Below are positions 25,326-34,950 of a stretch of DNA of 64,000 bases, in pieces (the first letter of the stretch is position 1; the number at the start of each line of letters is the position of its first letter). Source of the DNA: Alteribacter lacisalsi (GTDB taxonomy: Bacteria > Bacillota > Bacilli > Bacillales > Salisediminibacteriaceae); assembly GCF_003226345.1 (NCBI RefSeq), contig NZ_PDOF01000002.1, forward strand, positions 62,001-126,000, written 5' to 3'. The notes under the pieces are model-generated. The model made no database searches. It was not told where the DNA came from and was given only the letters and a program-made list of their open reading frames with translations. Both the position numbers and the translations under genes were made by a program.

Positions 25326-25339
25326 CGAAAGCGCTTTAG
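25326..25339. promoter_or_regulatory. LacI-type operator 3
   Basis: CGAAAGCGCTTTAG, identical core to operator 2 and 94 bases from it; a spacing that could allow looping. Confidence 0.8.
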
Positions 25340-25395
25340 ATACATTAATCGTCCTTTCGGGGATGCGATAAAAAAGTATAAGGGTGGGGTTAAGC

Positions 25396-26730
25396 ATGAA
25401 AAAAGTGTTGTCATTATCCTTGGTGTCGGCGCTAGCGCTTGGAGCATTAAGTGCGTGCGGTGATGAGGAAAGCGAAGCAAGCAACAATGGTTCAGGGGAT
25501 GGGGAAAAGCTGACGATCTGGTCATTTACAGATGAGCTGGAAGAGCCGATTGAAGTTTTTGAAGAAAGACACGGGGTTGACATTGAACTGACGATCATTC
25601 CAATTGAAGATTATCCGACTCGTCTTCGTCCGGTACTTGAAAATGGGACAGGCGCACCTGATGTTTTCACAGGGGAACTTGCTTTCATTAAAGACTGGGT
25701 TGAGCAGGGCTACTGGGAAGACCTGAGCCAGGATCCATACAACGCAGAAGAGCTTGAGGATGACTTTATTGATTACGTATTTGATATGGGACGTGACTCT
25801 GAAGGAACTCTGAAAGCGCTGTCCTGGCAGACGACGCCTGGCGGGGTCTTCTACCGCAGAAGTATTGCTGAAGAAGTTCTTGGTACAGACGATCCGGACG
25901 AAATCGGAGAGCGTTTTTCCACGATGGACGGCATGTTTGAAGTAGGGGAAGAGCTTAAAGCTGCAGGCTACCGCCTGTTCCCGGATGAAGGTGCTGTACG
26001 CTGGTTCTCCCAGGGACAGGATCCACAGCCGTGGGTAAATGAGGACAACGAACTCCTTCTTACAGAAGAGCGCATGAACCACTTCGACTATGCAAAAGAG
26101 CTTCGTGAGAAAGACATGACGGCTTTCGCACCGGAATGGTCTCCTGCATGGTTTGCAGCGATGGACGGAAAAATCAATTATAACGCCGGATGGGATGAAG
26201 TTGAGGAAGAAGGATCCAACGAAGTGGAAGTATTCTCCTATGCCCTTCCAACATGGGGACTGCACAGTGTTCTTAAAGTGAACGCCGAAGAAACAGCTGG
26301 AGACTGGGCGGTAACAAACGGTCCGACACCTTACTTCTGGGGCGGTACATGGCTTGGAATCTACAGCGGATCCGACAACAAAGATCTTGCCTGGGAATTC
26401 GTGAAAATGATGACGCATGACGAAGAGTTCCTTACTGACTGGGCCCTTGATACAGGTGACGTACTTGCCTACCTTCCTGTAACTGAAGAAATTAAGGACG
26501 AGTTCCAGGATGACTTCCTTGCAGGACAAAACAACTATAAATTCTTCCTTGAAGAAGCAGAATTGATCGACGCTGACACAGTAACACGCTACGATCAGCA
26601 GATCGACACGATGTTTGGAAGCATGGTTGAAGATTACGTAGAGGGAGCCAGAACAAAAGAAGAAGCGATCAATGAATTCTACAACCTGGTTCGCAACGCG
26701 TATCCTCAGATCCAAGTTCCAAATCAGTAA
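25396..26730 (+). CDS. Sugar ABC transporter substrate-binding lipoprotein of the beta-glucan locus
   Basis: A 444-residue family 1 binding protein with signal peptide and lipobox LSAC, then a short acidic Ser/Asn/Gly linker and the binding fold (LTIWSFTDELEEPIEVFEER). It captures an oligosaccharide at the cell surface for the two permeases that follow. Neighbouring GH1, GH30 and phosphorylase genes suggest beta-linked gluco-oligosaccharides. The start follows AAGGGTGGGG. A terminator right behind the gene should keep binding-protein messages more abundant than permease messages. Confidence 0.93.
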   Translation: MKKVLSLSLVSALALGALSACGDEESEASNNGSGDGEKLTIWSFTDELEEPIEVFEERHGVDIELTIIPIEDYPTRLRPVLENGTGAPDVFTGELAFIKDWVEQGYWEDLSQDPYNAEELEDDFIDYVFDMGRDSEGTLKALSWQTTPGGVFYRRSIAEEVLGTDDPDEIGERFSTMDGMFEVGEELKAAGYRLFPDEGAVRWFSQGQDPQPWVNEDNELLLTEERMNHFDYAKELREKDMTAFAPEWSPAWFAAMDGKINYNAGWDEVEEEGSNEVEVFSYALPTWGLHSVLKVNAEETAGDWAVTNGPTPYFWGGTWLGIYSGSDNKDLAWEFVKMMTHDEEFLTDWALDTGDVLAYLPVTEEIKDEFQDDFLAGQNNYKFFLEEAELIDADTVTRYDQQIDTMFGSMVEDYVEGARTKEEAINEFYNLVRNAYPQIQVPNQ

Positions 26731-26757
26731 CAAAACGACTGTTATCCAGGAGTCTGC

Positions 26758-26790
26758 TAAAGGGGAGGGAGCCAGTGCCTCCCCTTTTTT
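26758..26790 (+). terminator. Terminator (partial) between binding protein and permease
   Basis: Arms AGGGGAGG and CCTCCCCT are followed by a T-tract. The remaining bases up to 27029 hold only a possible degenerate family C fragment near 26860-26910 (CACCTGCGGGAAAAG). Confidence 0.8.
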
Positions 26791-27029
26791 AAATAAGGTG
26801 TTTTTCATAGGATGGCTGCCCAGGGATCGAAATGGAGCGTTGCAGTAATGTCTGAAACACCTGCGGGAAAAGAAACCGGGCGGGACTGAACAGAATGTCA
26901 GACCTCCGGCACCTCCGCAAAAAAAGCAAAGGCATAAGCCGGCATAGAACATCACAGCAGTCAGGAATAACAACCAGCAGCCATTTTTAAAAAACAGCTT
27001 TTATACAAGAGAGATGGAAGGTGTCTTTG

Positions 27030-27920
27030 ATGAAAAAACTTGATAATTACGGATACATGTTCATCATTCCGTTTTTTCTCGTCTTTATTACGTTTACAAT
27101 TTATCCGATCCTCCTGACGTTTTATTACAGTTTCACAAGTTACTCGGGAATGGGAGAAGCCGAATTTGTCGGGCTTGCAAACTATACCCGATTACTGACT
27201 GATTCATATTTCTACCAGGCTTTCTATAACACGATGTACATCTGGGGGATCAACTTTTTCTTCCAGCTTGGGATCGCCCTGCTTCTTGCCATATTATTTT
27301 CCGACATTCGTCTGAATATGAAAGGACTCGGTTTTTTCCGGGCGCTCTTTTATCTTCCGAACTTAATTACAATCGCGTCCGTTGCCCTTCTTTTCGGGAT
27401 TCTTCTCGGCTGGCACCACGGAACGATCAACCACCTGCTTTTGGATCTCGGGATTATTTCACAGCCAATCAACTGGCTTAACGATCCGACAACAGCCAGA
27501 TGGTCTGTCGGTCTGATCGGAGCGTGGATGTGGTTCGGTCATACGTTCATCATCCTGATGGCAGGGATCTCAGGGATCTCAAAGGACTACTTTGAAGCGG
27601 CTCTTATTGACGGAGCGAACCGCTGGCAGACGCTGGTGAACGTGACGCTTCCGCTTCTGAAGCCAATCATGCTTTACGTACTTATCACGTCTTTGATCGG
27701 CGGTCTGCAGATCTTTGACCTGCCGATGCTGATTACCGATGGTATGGGCGCACCACAGGGATCACTGAACACAATGGTTCTTTATCTGTACAACCAGGCA
27801 TTCCGTTTTGACAACTACGGTTACGCGGCTGCCGTTGCATACGGGCTGTTCCTGATTACAGTCGTATTCTCACTAATCACATTTAAAACGATGTACCGAA
27901 ACAATGTAAAAGAGGGGTGA
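27030..27920 (+). CDS. ABC sugar permease 1 of the beta-glucan locus
   Basis: A 296-residue six-helix permease of the MalF/UgpA type. The EAA loop reads YFEAALIDGANRWQTLVNVTLPLLKP. The start MKKLDNYGYMF follows GGAAGGTG. The next permease begins 5 bases after its stop. No ATPase gene accompanies the pair, so a shared ATPase encoded elsewhere must drive transport. Confidence 0.93.
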   Translation: MKKLDNYGYMFIIPFFLVFITFTIYPILLTFYYSFTSYSGMGEAEFVGLANYTRLLTDSYFYQAFYNTMYIWGINFFFQLGIALLLAILFSDIRLNMKGLGFFRALFYLPNLITIASVALLFGILLGWHHGTINHLLLDLGIISQPINWLNDPTTARWSVGLIGAWMWFGHTFIILMAGISGISKDYFEAALIDGANRWQTLVNVTLPLLKPIMLYVLITSLIGGLQIFDLPMLITDGMGAPQGSLNTMVLYLYNQAFRFDNYGYAAAVAYGLFLITVVFSLITFKTMYRNNVKEG

Positions 27921-27925
27921 TCATC

Positions 27926-28756
27926 ATGAAATCCAACACGATCGTTAAAGGAATATTATATGCCGTACTGATTCTGCTTGTGATTATCAGCTTTATTCCG
28001 TTTTACATGATGATCATCAATGCAACTCGTTCAAATTCAGAAATCCTGCAGCACGGGTTTACCATGCTGCCGGGCAGCTCGTTAATGGCCAACTATGAAG
28101 TTCTCATTCAATACATGAATTTATGGCGCGGGTTTGCCAACAGTTTATTCGTTGCCGTAATGGTAACTGTGCTGAGCTCGTACTTCAGTGCACTCACAGC
28201 GTTTGGTTTCGCGGTTTACAAGTTTAAGGGAAAAAATGTGCTGTTTGTTTTCATGCTTCTTCTCATGATGGTGCCGGGACAGCTTGGTCTGATCGGTTTC
28301 TACGACCTGATCAGAACGATGGGACTGCTTGATACGTACATTCCGCTGATTATTCCGCCGATTGCAGCACCATTTGTCGTCTTTTTCCTCCGTCAGTACC
28401 TGAAGACGGTTATGCACCCATCCCTGCTGGAAGCAGCACGGATTGACGGTGCCGGTGAGTTCCGGATTTTCCACAAGATCGGTCTCCCGATGATGATGCC
28501 TGCGGTTGCCACAATGGCAATCTTCACGTTTATCGGCTCGTGGAACAACTACATCCTGCCGCTCGTCGTGCTCTTCAGCCCGGAAAAATACACACTGCCG
28601 GTTATGATGGGGGCTCTCAGAGGCTCACAGGTAGCAGAGAATCTCGGCTCTATGTATCTTGGAATCGCCATCTCGGTTGTTCCGATCATGATTGCCTTCC
28701 TGTTCCTGTCCAAATACATCATCAGCAGTATTTCAGCAGGGGCTGTGAAGGAATAA
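27926..28756 (+). CDS. ABC sugar permease 2 of the beta-glucan locus
   Basis: A 276-residue MalG-type permease with EAA loop LLEAARIDGAGEFRIFHKIGLPMMMP. The start MKSNTIVKG was chosen because GAGGGGTGATCATC precedes it at normal spacing; an ATG three codons earlier overlaps that site. A family C repeat lies between this gene and the GH1 gene. Confidence 0.93.
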   Translation: MKSNTIVKGILYAVLILLVIISFIPFYMMIINATRSNSEILQHGFTMLPGSSLMANYEVLIQYMNLWRGFANSLFVAVMVTVLSSYFSALTAFGFAVYKFKGKNVLFVFMLLLMMVPGQLGLIGFYDLIRTMGLLDTYIPLIIPPIAAPFVVFFLRQYLKTVMHPSLLEAARIDGAGEFRIFHKIGLPMMMPAVATMAIFTFIGSWNNYILPLVVLFSPEKYTLPVMMGALRGSQVAENLGSMYLGIAISVVPIMIAFLFLSKYIISSISAGAVKE

Positions 28757-28804
28757 ATTACGAAAATAATTTCAGTTAAGAACTTTTTCCATAAATACTC
28801 TAGT

Positions 28805-28885
28805 TCATTGCAGCGAACGGGCGACACTCCTGCGGGAACAGCACCGGCTGAAGCGGTGCCCGCGGAAAGGGAGCCCGGTTAGCGG
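28805..28885 (+). repeat. Family C repeat, short variant
   Basis: Contains CACTCCTGCGGGAACAGCAC and GCCCGCGGAAAGGGAGC but lacks the middle part of the core. Flanks GTTCATTGCAGCG and CGGAAATGAAC are complementary around a few mismatches. Confidence 0.75.
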
Positions 28886-29013
28886 AAATGAACGACCTGT
28901 TAAAACAACACAGTGCGTTTTTTTCGGACGCAGTTCAGCTTCAGAGTCTTAAATTGATAGATTTACCAATAACAACAGTGAACATACCCACCATATTAAA
29001 GGGAGTGCTTTAA

Positions 29014-30375
29014 GTGTCTAAATTTCCAAAAGAATTTGTGTTTGGTACAGCAACATCCTCCTATCAGATCGAAGGGGCGCACGACCAGGGCGGCCGGACC
29101 CCATCCATCTGGGATACGTTCTCCAAAACACCGGGGAAAGTATGGAACGGCGACCACGGAGACATGGCATGTGACCACTACAACCGCTATAAAGAAGACG
29201 TCCAGCTCATCAAGGAACTTGGCGTCGAATCGTACCGCTTTTCCATTGCCTGGCCGAGAATTTTCCCCGAGCAGGGTGTTTATAACGAAGAAGGCATGAA
29301 CTTTTACCGATCCCTCATCGAGGAACTTAAAACGGCCGGCATCAAGCCGGTTGTAACGCTCTACCACTGGGATCTCCCGATGTGGGCCTATAACCAGGGC
29401 GGCTGGGTGAACCGTGAATCGGTTAACTGGTTCCTCGAATTTGCCGAGGTCTGCTTCCGCGAACTCGACGAGCATGTGGATTCCTGGATTACCCATAACG
29501 AGCCGTGGTGCGCGAGCTTCCTGAGCTACCACCTTGGCCATCACGCGCCGGGCCACCGCAATATCGAAGAAGGACTCAAAGCGGCCCATCACATTCTGCT
29601 TTCCCACGGAAAAGCCGTGCAGATGCTGAAAACACAGTTTAAGTCGTCCACACCGGTCGGCATTACGCTGAACCTGACACCGGTGTACGGCAAAACCCAG
29701 TCAGCCAACGATATGCTTGCCGTAAATAACGCAGATGGCTACACAAACCGCTGGTTCCTGGATCCGATTTTTAAAGGCGCCTATCCGTACGACATGATGA
29801 ACGTGTTCTCCAATTACGTACACGATTTCAGCTTCATTCAGGACGGCGACGTTGCGACCATCGCCGTTAAATGTGACTTTTTCGGAATCAACTATTACAA
29901 CCGTTCGTTCGTGGAATACGCCGGCAGCGAGAAATTTCTTTTTGTTGACGCGCACTCGGACTACGAGAAAACAGGCATGGGCTGGGATGTTTCCCCGCAG
30001 GAGTTCAAGGAACTCATTTACCGCCTGCGTGTGGACTACACGGATCTGCCAATCATTATCACCGAAAACGGTGCCGCTTACGATGACGTACTGGAAGCGG
30101 ACGGATCGGTTCATGACAAAGAGCGTACGGCGTTCATGGAAAAACACATCAAAGCCGTTGCCGAACTTGAAGAAGAAGGCATGAACATTGCCGGCTACTA
30201 CCTCTGGTCCCTGCTGGATAACTTTGAGTGGGCGTTCGGCTATGACAAGCGCTTCGGCATTTTCTACGTGGATTTCGACACACAGAAACGCTACTGGAAA
30301 GACAGTGCCAAGCGGTACCGTGACATCGTCGCCAGCCGGTCGATTGAAGTGAAAAGCAATTCAGTGACATTCTGA
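29014..30375 (+). CDS. GH1 beta-glucosidase
   Basis: A 453-residue GH1 enzyme. The N-terminal signature FVFGTATSSYQIEG, acid/base Glu163 in THNEPW and nucleophile Glu351 in IITENGAAYDD are all present. It lacks a signal peptide and should hydrolyse imported beta-glucosides in the cytosol. It starts with GTG behind AAAGGGAGTGC. It is followed 20 bases later by the GH30 gene and is probably cotranscribed with the genes up to the DUF624 protein. A phospho-beta-glucosidase role is less likely because an ABC importer rather than a PTS is linked. Confidence 0.94.
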   Translation: MSKFPKEFVFGTATSSYQIEGAHDQGGRTPSIWDTFSKTPGKVWNGDHGDMACDHYNRYKEDVQLIKELGVESYRFSIAWPRIFPEQGVYNEEGMNFYRSLIEELKTAGIKPVVTLYHWDLPMWAYNQGGWVNRESVNWFLEFAEVCFRELDEHVDSWITHNEPWCASFLSYHLGHHAPGHRNIEEGLKAAHHILLSHGKAVQMLKTQFKSSTPVGITLNLTPVYGKTQSANDMLAVNNADGYTNRWFLDPIFKGAYPYDMMNVFSNYVHDFSFIQDGDVATIAVKCDFFGINYYNRSFVEYAGSEKFLFVDAHSDYEKTGMGWDVSPQEFKELIYRLRVDYTDLPIIITENGAAYDDVLEADGSVHDKERTAFMEKHIKAVAELEEEGMNIAGYYLWSLLDNFEWAFGYDKRFGIFYVDFDTQKRYWKDSAKRYRDIVASRSIEVKSNSVTF

Positions 30376-30395
30376 AAAAAACGGAGGAGAGCGCA

Positions 30396-31736
30396 ATGAC
30401 AAAAACGATCCGTCTCATTGAATCGGTAAAAAATGAAGCAGACTTCTGGCAGGAAAAAGCGCCGATCCCGTTTGAATCGGAGAATAGCGGGGGCGAGCCC
30501 CCTGTCACGGTTGATCCCGGCACCGAATATCAGGAGTGGATGGGATTTGGCGGAGCCTTTACGGAAGCTGCCGCATACACCCTGTCGCAGGTCTCACCTG
30601 CTCATCGTGAACGTGCGATTACCGCTTACTTTAGCGAAGGGGACGGTCTCGGCTATAACCTCGGCCGGACCCACATCCACAGCTGTGATTTTTCTCTTGA
30701 AAATTATACCTATGTGGATGAAGGCGACACGGCGCTCGATTCGTTTTCAATTGACCGTGAAAACAAATACGTGCTTCCACTGATCCATGACGCGGTCAAA
30801 GAGGCAGGAAAAGAGCTGACCATGCTCGCATCTCCCTGGAGTCCGCCTGCATGGATGAAAACGAACGGTGAAATGAATCACGGCGGCGCATTAAAACCGG
30901 AATTCCGCGAGGCATGGGCTCGTTACTACGTGAAGTATATCGAAGCCATGGAGCAGGCCGGGGTTCCGATATGGGGCGTGAGTGTCCAGAACGAACCGGC
31001 CGCAAAGCAGGTGTGGGATTCATGCCTGTACACGGCAGAAGAAGAACGGGATTTTATTAAAGATCATTTAGGTCCTGCGTTTGAACAGCACGGACTCGAA
31101 GATAAAAAGATCGTCATCTGGGATCACAACAGAGATATTATTGTCGAACGGGCCGAAACGGTTCTGTCGGATCCTGATGCAGCAAAGTACGTCTGGGGTA
31201 CAGGAAACCACTGGTACGTATCCGAAGAGTTTGAGAATCTCAGCATCGTCCACGAAAAGTTCCCGGACAAGCACCTTCTGTTTACGGAAGGGTGCATTGA
31301 AGGCGGCGTGCAGCTAGGCGCGTGGCACACAGGCGAGCGATACGCGAGAAACATCATCGGGGATATGAACAACTGGCTCGAAGGGTTTATCGACTGGAAC
31401 CTGGTGCTTAACGAAGAAGGCGGTCCGAACCACGTGGGCAACTTCTGCGACGCACCGATCATTGCGGACACGAAAAAAGACGAGCTTCATTTTAACAGCT
31501 CGTACTATTTTATCGGTCACTTCAGTAAATTTATCCGTCCCGGCGCCAGACGGATTCATTCAGAAACAGCCGTCACAGATGTGAGTGTGACCGCATTCAA
31601 AAACCCGGACGGCTCTGTTGTTCTCGTGGTACTGAATGAAAAAGAAACCGACGTTCCTTTTGCCATCAGTATGGAAGGCTTATCAGCCCGGACCGTTGCA
31701 AAAGGCCGTTCGATTGCCACCTACGTGATGGAATAG
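30396..31736 (+). CDS. GH30 beta-glycosidase
   Basis: A 446-residue GH30 enzyme (glucosylceramidase-like barrel plus beta-sandwich). FGGAFTEAAAYTL lies near residue 51, acid/base Glu200 in VSVQNEPAAKQ and nucleophile Glu298 in LLFTEGC. GH30 members include beta-1,6-glucanases and beta-glucosidases. With no signal peptide it should act on imported oligosaccharides, perhaps beta-1,6 branches. The start follows ACGGAGGAGAGCGC. It lies between GH1 and the phosphorylase gene with gaps of 20 and 15 bases. Confidence 0.92.
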   Translation: MTKTIRLIESVKNEADFWQEKAPIPFESENSGGEPPVTVDPGTEYQEWMGFGGAFTEAAAYTLSQVSPAHRERAITAYFSEGDGLGYNLGRTHIHSCDFSLENYTYVDEGDTALDSFSIDRENKYVLPLIHDAVKEAGKELTMLASPWSPPAWMKTNGEMNHGGALKPEFREAWARYYVKYIEAMEQAGVPIWGVSVQNEPAAKQVWDSCLYTAEEERDFIKDHLGPAFEQHGLEDKKIVIWDHNRDIIVERAETVLSDPDAAKYVWGTGNHWYVSEEFENLSIVHEKFPDKHLLFTEGCIEGGVQLGAWHTGERYARNIIGDMNNWLEGFIDWNLVLNEEGGPNHVGNFCDAPIIADTKKDELHFNSSYYFIGHFSKFIRPGARRIHSETAVTDVSVTAFKNPDGSVVLVVLNEKETDVPFAISMEGLSARTVAKGRSIATYVME

Positions 31737-31751
31737 AGAAGGTTTGGAGAG

Positions 31752-34700
31752 ATGAACATGTACAAATTAACCGACAACGACCGCTTTGAAATTAAAAACT
31801 ATCAGCAGCAGCCCACCTTTTCGAGTTTTTTACCGGGGATTGCCGGTGTGCACGGTGTCCCGATGTGGGTGTTCTATGTGAATCGGGGCCAGGGAATCGC
31901 CAGCTTCGGTGTACAGGATAAAGACCATGCGATCCTTGAATTTCTTCCGGCGGACAAATCATATCAGCATACAGGTGTTCAGGGCTTCCGGACTTTTTTA
32001 AACATCCACCGCGCTGACGGCACGTCTTTCATTGAGCCGTTTGCTTCTACTAAAAGTGAAGCTGTGGAGACGATGGAAGTAGCGGAGAATACGCTTGTGC
32101 TGACGTATGATCACCCGGCAGAAGGCATCCGGATGGCAGTCACGTATTTCATTTTGCCTGAGTCCCCACTTGCGGGACTCGTGCGCCACGTGCGGATCGA
32201 AAACACGTCGAATAAAGAGGTTCGGGTGGAAGCACTCGACGGCCTGCCGTCGATTCTGCCGAGCGGCGTGTCCAATCAGGCATACAAAGAGCTAGGCAAC
32301 ACAATTAAGAGCTGGTTTGACGTGGAAAACAGAGAAAACGGTCTGCCGTTTTACAAACTGCGCGGCAGCATGGAAGATACAGCAGAAGTAAAAGAAGTGC
32401 ACGAAGGCAGCTTCTTTATGAGCCTGATGCAGCACAGGGAAACGGAAAAATGGATCGATCCTCTTGTAGACCGGGATCTTATTTTTGGAGCCGATACGTC
32501 ACTGTTTACGCCTCACCGATTCGTGGAGAAGGGCCTGGCGGCGCTGAACGGCGAAGTCCAGACCACCACGAACAAAGTGTCCGGCGGTTTTTCCCCTGTC
32601 TCAGCCGAGCTGGACGCAGGCGAAGCGGTGGAATTGTTCACGGTCGTGGGGCAGGCAGCATCAGTGGACACGGTCAACCGTTTTGCCGAAGGTATGTCTG
32701 TTGACCGTCTTGCTTCATTGAAAGAGCAGGCGGCTGCAATGACAAACGGGCTCACAGAAGCGGTGAACACGAAAACAGGTGTCCCTCGCTTTGATGCATA
32801 CACCCGCCAGAGCTACCTGGACAACGGACTGCGCGGCGGTTTTCCCCGCGTGTTTGAAAAAGAGGATCAGAAAAAGATCTATTATCTGTACTCACGGAAG
32901 CACGGGGATCTGGAGCGGGATTACAACTTCTTTTCGATCAGCCCGACGTACTATTCACAGGGGAACGGAAACTACCGCGACATGAACCAGAACCGCCGGT
33001 GCGATGTGCTTTTGAACCCGAAAGTGGAGGATTACAACGTCAAGCTGTTTATGAACCTGATCCAGCTGGACGGCTACAATCCGCTTGCGGTGCAGGGCGT
33101 GCGGTTTACCCTTGAGCGTCTGGATGAAGCGGCGCTGGAGAATTATGTCGAGGAGAAGGATGCGGCGGCGCTGCAGTCGTTTTTTGAACGGTCGTTTACG
33201 CCGGGAGAGCTGATGCATTTTGTTGAAGACCGGGGGATCACGCTTAAGACGTCGTTTGATGTGTTTCTTACCCACATTCTCACCGTATCGGAGGAAAGCT
33301 TTCAGGCCGTGTTCGGGGAAGGGTTCTGGATCGATCATTGGACATACAACCTCGACCTGATCGACAGCTACCTGGATATTTACCCGGACAGAGCAGAATC
33401 GTTCTTTTTCGGAGGCGGGTACCGCTTTTTTGACAGCCCGGTCCGGGTGAATGCGAGAGCGGATAAATACACGCTGCGGGACGGCAAGCTCCGTCAGTAC
33501 GGGGCGATTGCCCACGACGAGGCGAAAATGGCCGAAGCGGCGAAAAATAACGGCGTCCTCTGGGTCCGTTCGGAAAATGGGGAAGGTCCAATTTATGAAA
33601 CGAGCCTTTACGCGAAGCTGCTTCTTCTTGCGCTGGTGAAAACATCGACGCTGGCTCCTCAGGGGCTCGGCATAGAGATGGAAGCGGACAAACCTGGCTG
33701 GAACGATTCATTGAACGGCCTTCCGGGCATGCTCGGGGCGAGTACGTCTGAGCTGTTCGAACTGAACCGGCTGATTGCCACGCTGTCAGAGGTGGAGTCA
33801 GATCAGACTGTTCAGCTGCCGGTTGAAGCGGCAGACTTCCTTAATGCTGTCACTGACGTGCTGGAGGAGGCAGATCGTGCCGGATCATCGCTTGTGGATC
33901 TGGCAAGCTGGCACCGAATCAGCTCGTTAAGAGAAGCCTACCGGGAGACCATCTACGGAGGCATCAGCGGGGAAGAGCGCGAGTATTCGATGGCGGACGT
34001 GCAGGGAAGCCTCCAGCTGCTGAAAAAGCGGGTGGAAGAAGGCATCGAGCAGGTTTCGGCATACAGCAAGCCGCTTCCGCCGACGTACTTTTACTTTGAA
34101 CCTGCAGGAGAGCTTGACGGAGCGCTGCCGGCACTGGAAGAACTCACACTTGAGGCGAAGCCGGTTACCCCATTCCTTGAAGGCGTGGTAAAATCATTAA
34201 AGACGTGTAACGATGATGCCCGCGCCAAACAGATTTATGAGGATGTGCGTGCGTCTGAGATTTACGACCGGAAGCTGAAGATGTACAAAACGTCAGCACC
34301 GGTGGCAGACGAGCCTAACGAACTCGGCCGGGTGAAGGCCTTTACGCCGGGGTGGCTGGAAAATGAATCGGTCTTTCTTCATATGGAGTACAAATACCTG
34401 CTTGCGACGCTTCAGGCCGGACTGGTCGATGAATTTTATGAGGACATTCAGCATGCTCTCATTCCGTTTCTCGATCCGGAGGTTTACGGACGGAGCACGC
34501 TTGAAAATTCATCGTTTCTTGCGAGCAGCGCCAACCCGGATCCAAAGCTTCACGGCCGGGGATTTGTATCCAGGCTCAGCGGCTCCACAGTAGAGCATCT
34601 CTCGATCTGGTTTACGATGATGGCAGGGAAGAAGCCGTTTGAGTGGGACGGAACGGAGCTTTCCTGCACCCTGAGTCCAACGCTGCCGGGCTGGATGTTT

Positions 34701-34928
34701 AACGAAGACGGCGAAGTGCAGTTCACGTTTTTAGGCGCAACGGATGTGACTTATATTAATAGAAGCAGAAAAGCGACTTACGGGCCGGATGCAGTGAAAC
34801 CTGTGAAGGTCGACATGGTGATGGCTGACGGCACGGAGGAAACAGTGGAATCCGGCAGGATCACCTGCGAACGGGCAGAGGCACTTCGTGACGGCGGGAT
34901 CAGGCAGCTGAAGGTTTATCTAAGCTAA
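31752..34928 (+). CDS. Clan GH-Q beta-glucan phosphorylase-like protein (GH161-type likely)
   Basis: A 1058-residue soluble protein with the layout of the cellobiose/beta-glucan phosphorylase superfamily: an N-terminal beta-sandwich (residues about 20-330) and a long alpha/alpha toroid. RDYNFFSISPTYYSQGNGNYRDMNQNRR and KPGWNDSLNGLPGMLGAS are the expected active-site loops. Its size and linkage to GH30 and an ABC importer best match GH161, whose known members phosphorolyse beta-1,3-glucan oligosaccharides to glucose-1-phosphate. GH94 or GH149 are not excluded. It has no signal peptide. The start follows GGTTTGGAGAG. Confidence 0.75.
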   Translation: MNMYKLTDNDRFEIKNYQQQPTFSSFLPGIAGVHGVPMWVFYVNRGQGIASFGVQDKDHAILEFLPADKSYQHTGVQGFRTFLNIHRADGTSFIEPFASTKSEAVETMEVAENTLVLTYDHPAEGIRMAVTYFILPESPLAGLVRHVRIENTSNKEVRVEALDGLPSILPSGVSNQAYKELGNTIKSWFDVENRENGLPFYKLRGSMEDTAEVKEVHEGSFFMSLMQHRETEKWIDPLVDRDLIFGADTSLFTPHRFVEKGLAALNGEVQTTTNKVSGGFSPVSAELDAGEAVELFTVVGQAASVDTVNRFAEGMSVDRLASLKEQAAAMTNGLTEAVNTKTGVPRFDAYTRQSYLDNGLRGGFPRVFEKEDQKKIYYLYSRKHGDLERDYNFFSISPTYYSQGNGNYRDMNQNRRCDVLLNPKVEDYNVKLFMNLIQLDGYNPLAVQGVRFTLERLDEAALENYVEEKDAAALQSFFERSFTPGELMHFVEDRGITLKTSFDVFLTHILTVSEESFQAVFGEGFWIDHWTYNLDLIDSYLDIYPDRAESFFFGGGYRFFDSPVRVNARADKYTLRDGKLRQYGAIAHDEAKMAEAAKNNGVLWVRSENGEGPIYETSLYAKLLLLALVKTSTLAPQGLGIEMEADKPGWNDSLNGLPGMLGASTSELFELNRLIATLSEVESDQTVQLPVEAADFLNAVTDVLEEADRAGSSLVDLASWHRISSLREAYRETIYGGISGEEREYSMADVQGSLQLLKKRVEEGIEQVSAYSKPLPPTYFYFEPAGELDGALPALEELTLEAKPVTPFLEGVVKSLKTCNDDARAKQIYEDVRASEIYDRKLKMYKTSAPVADEPNELGRVKAFTPGWLENESVFLHMEYKYLLATLQAGLVDEFYEDIQHALIPFLDPEVYGRSTLENSSFLASSANPDPKLHGRGFVSRLSGSTVEHLSIWFTMMAGKKPFEWDGTELSCTLSPTLPGWMFNEDGEVQFTFLGATDVTYINRSRKATYGPDAVKPVKVDMVMADGTEETVESGRITCERAEALRDGGIRQLKVYLS

Positions 34929-34950
34929 AGAGAGTCAGGAAGGTGATTGG

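Noticed and set aside
26860-26910. Family C repeat between binding protein and permease
   Set aside because: Only CACCTGCGGGAAAAG and a few scattered matches remain; too degenerate to list as a copy.
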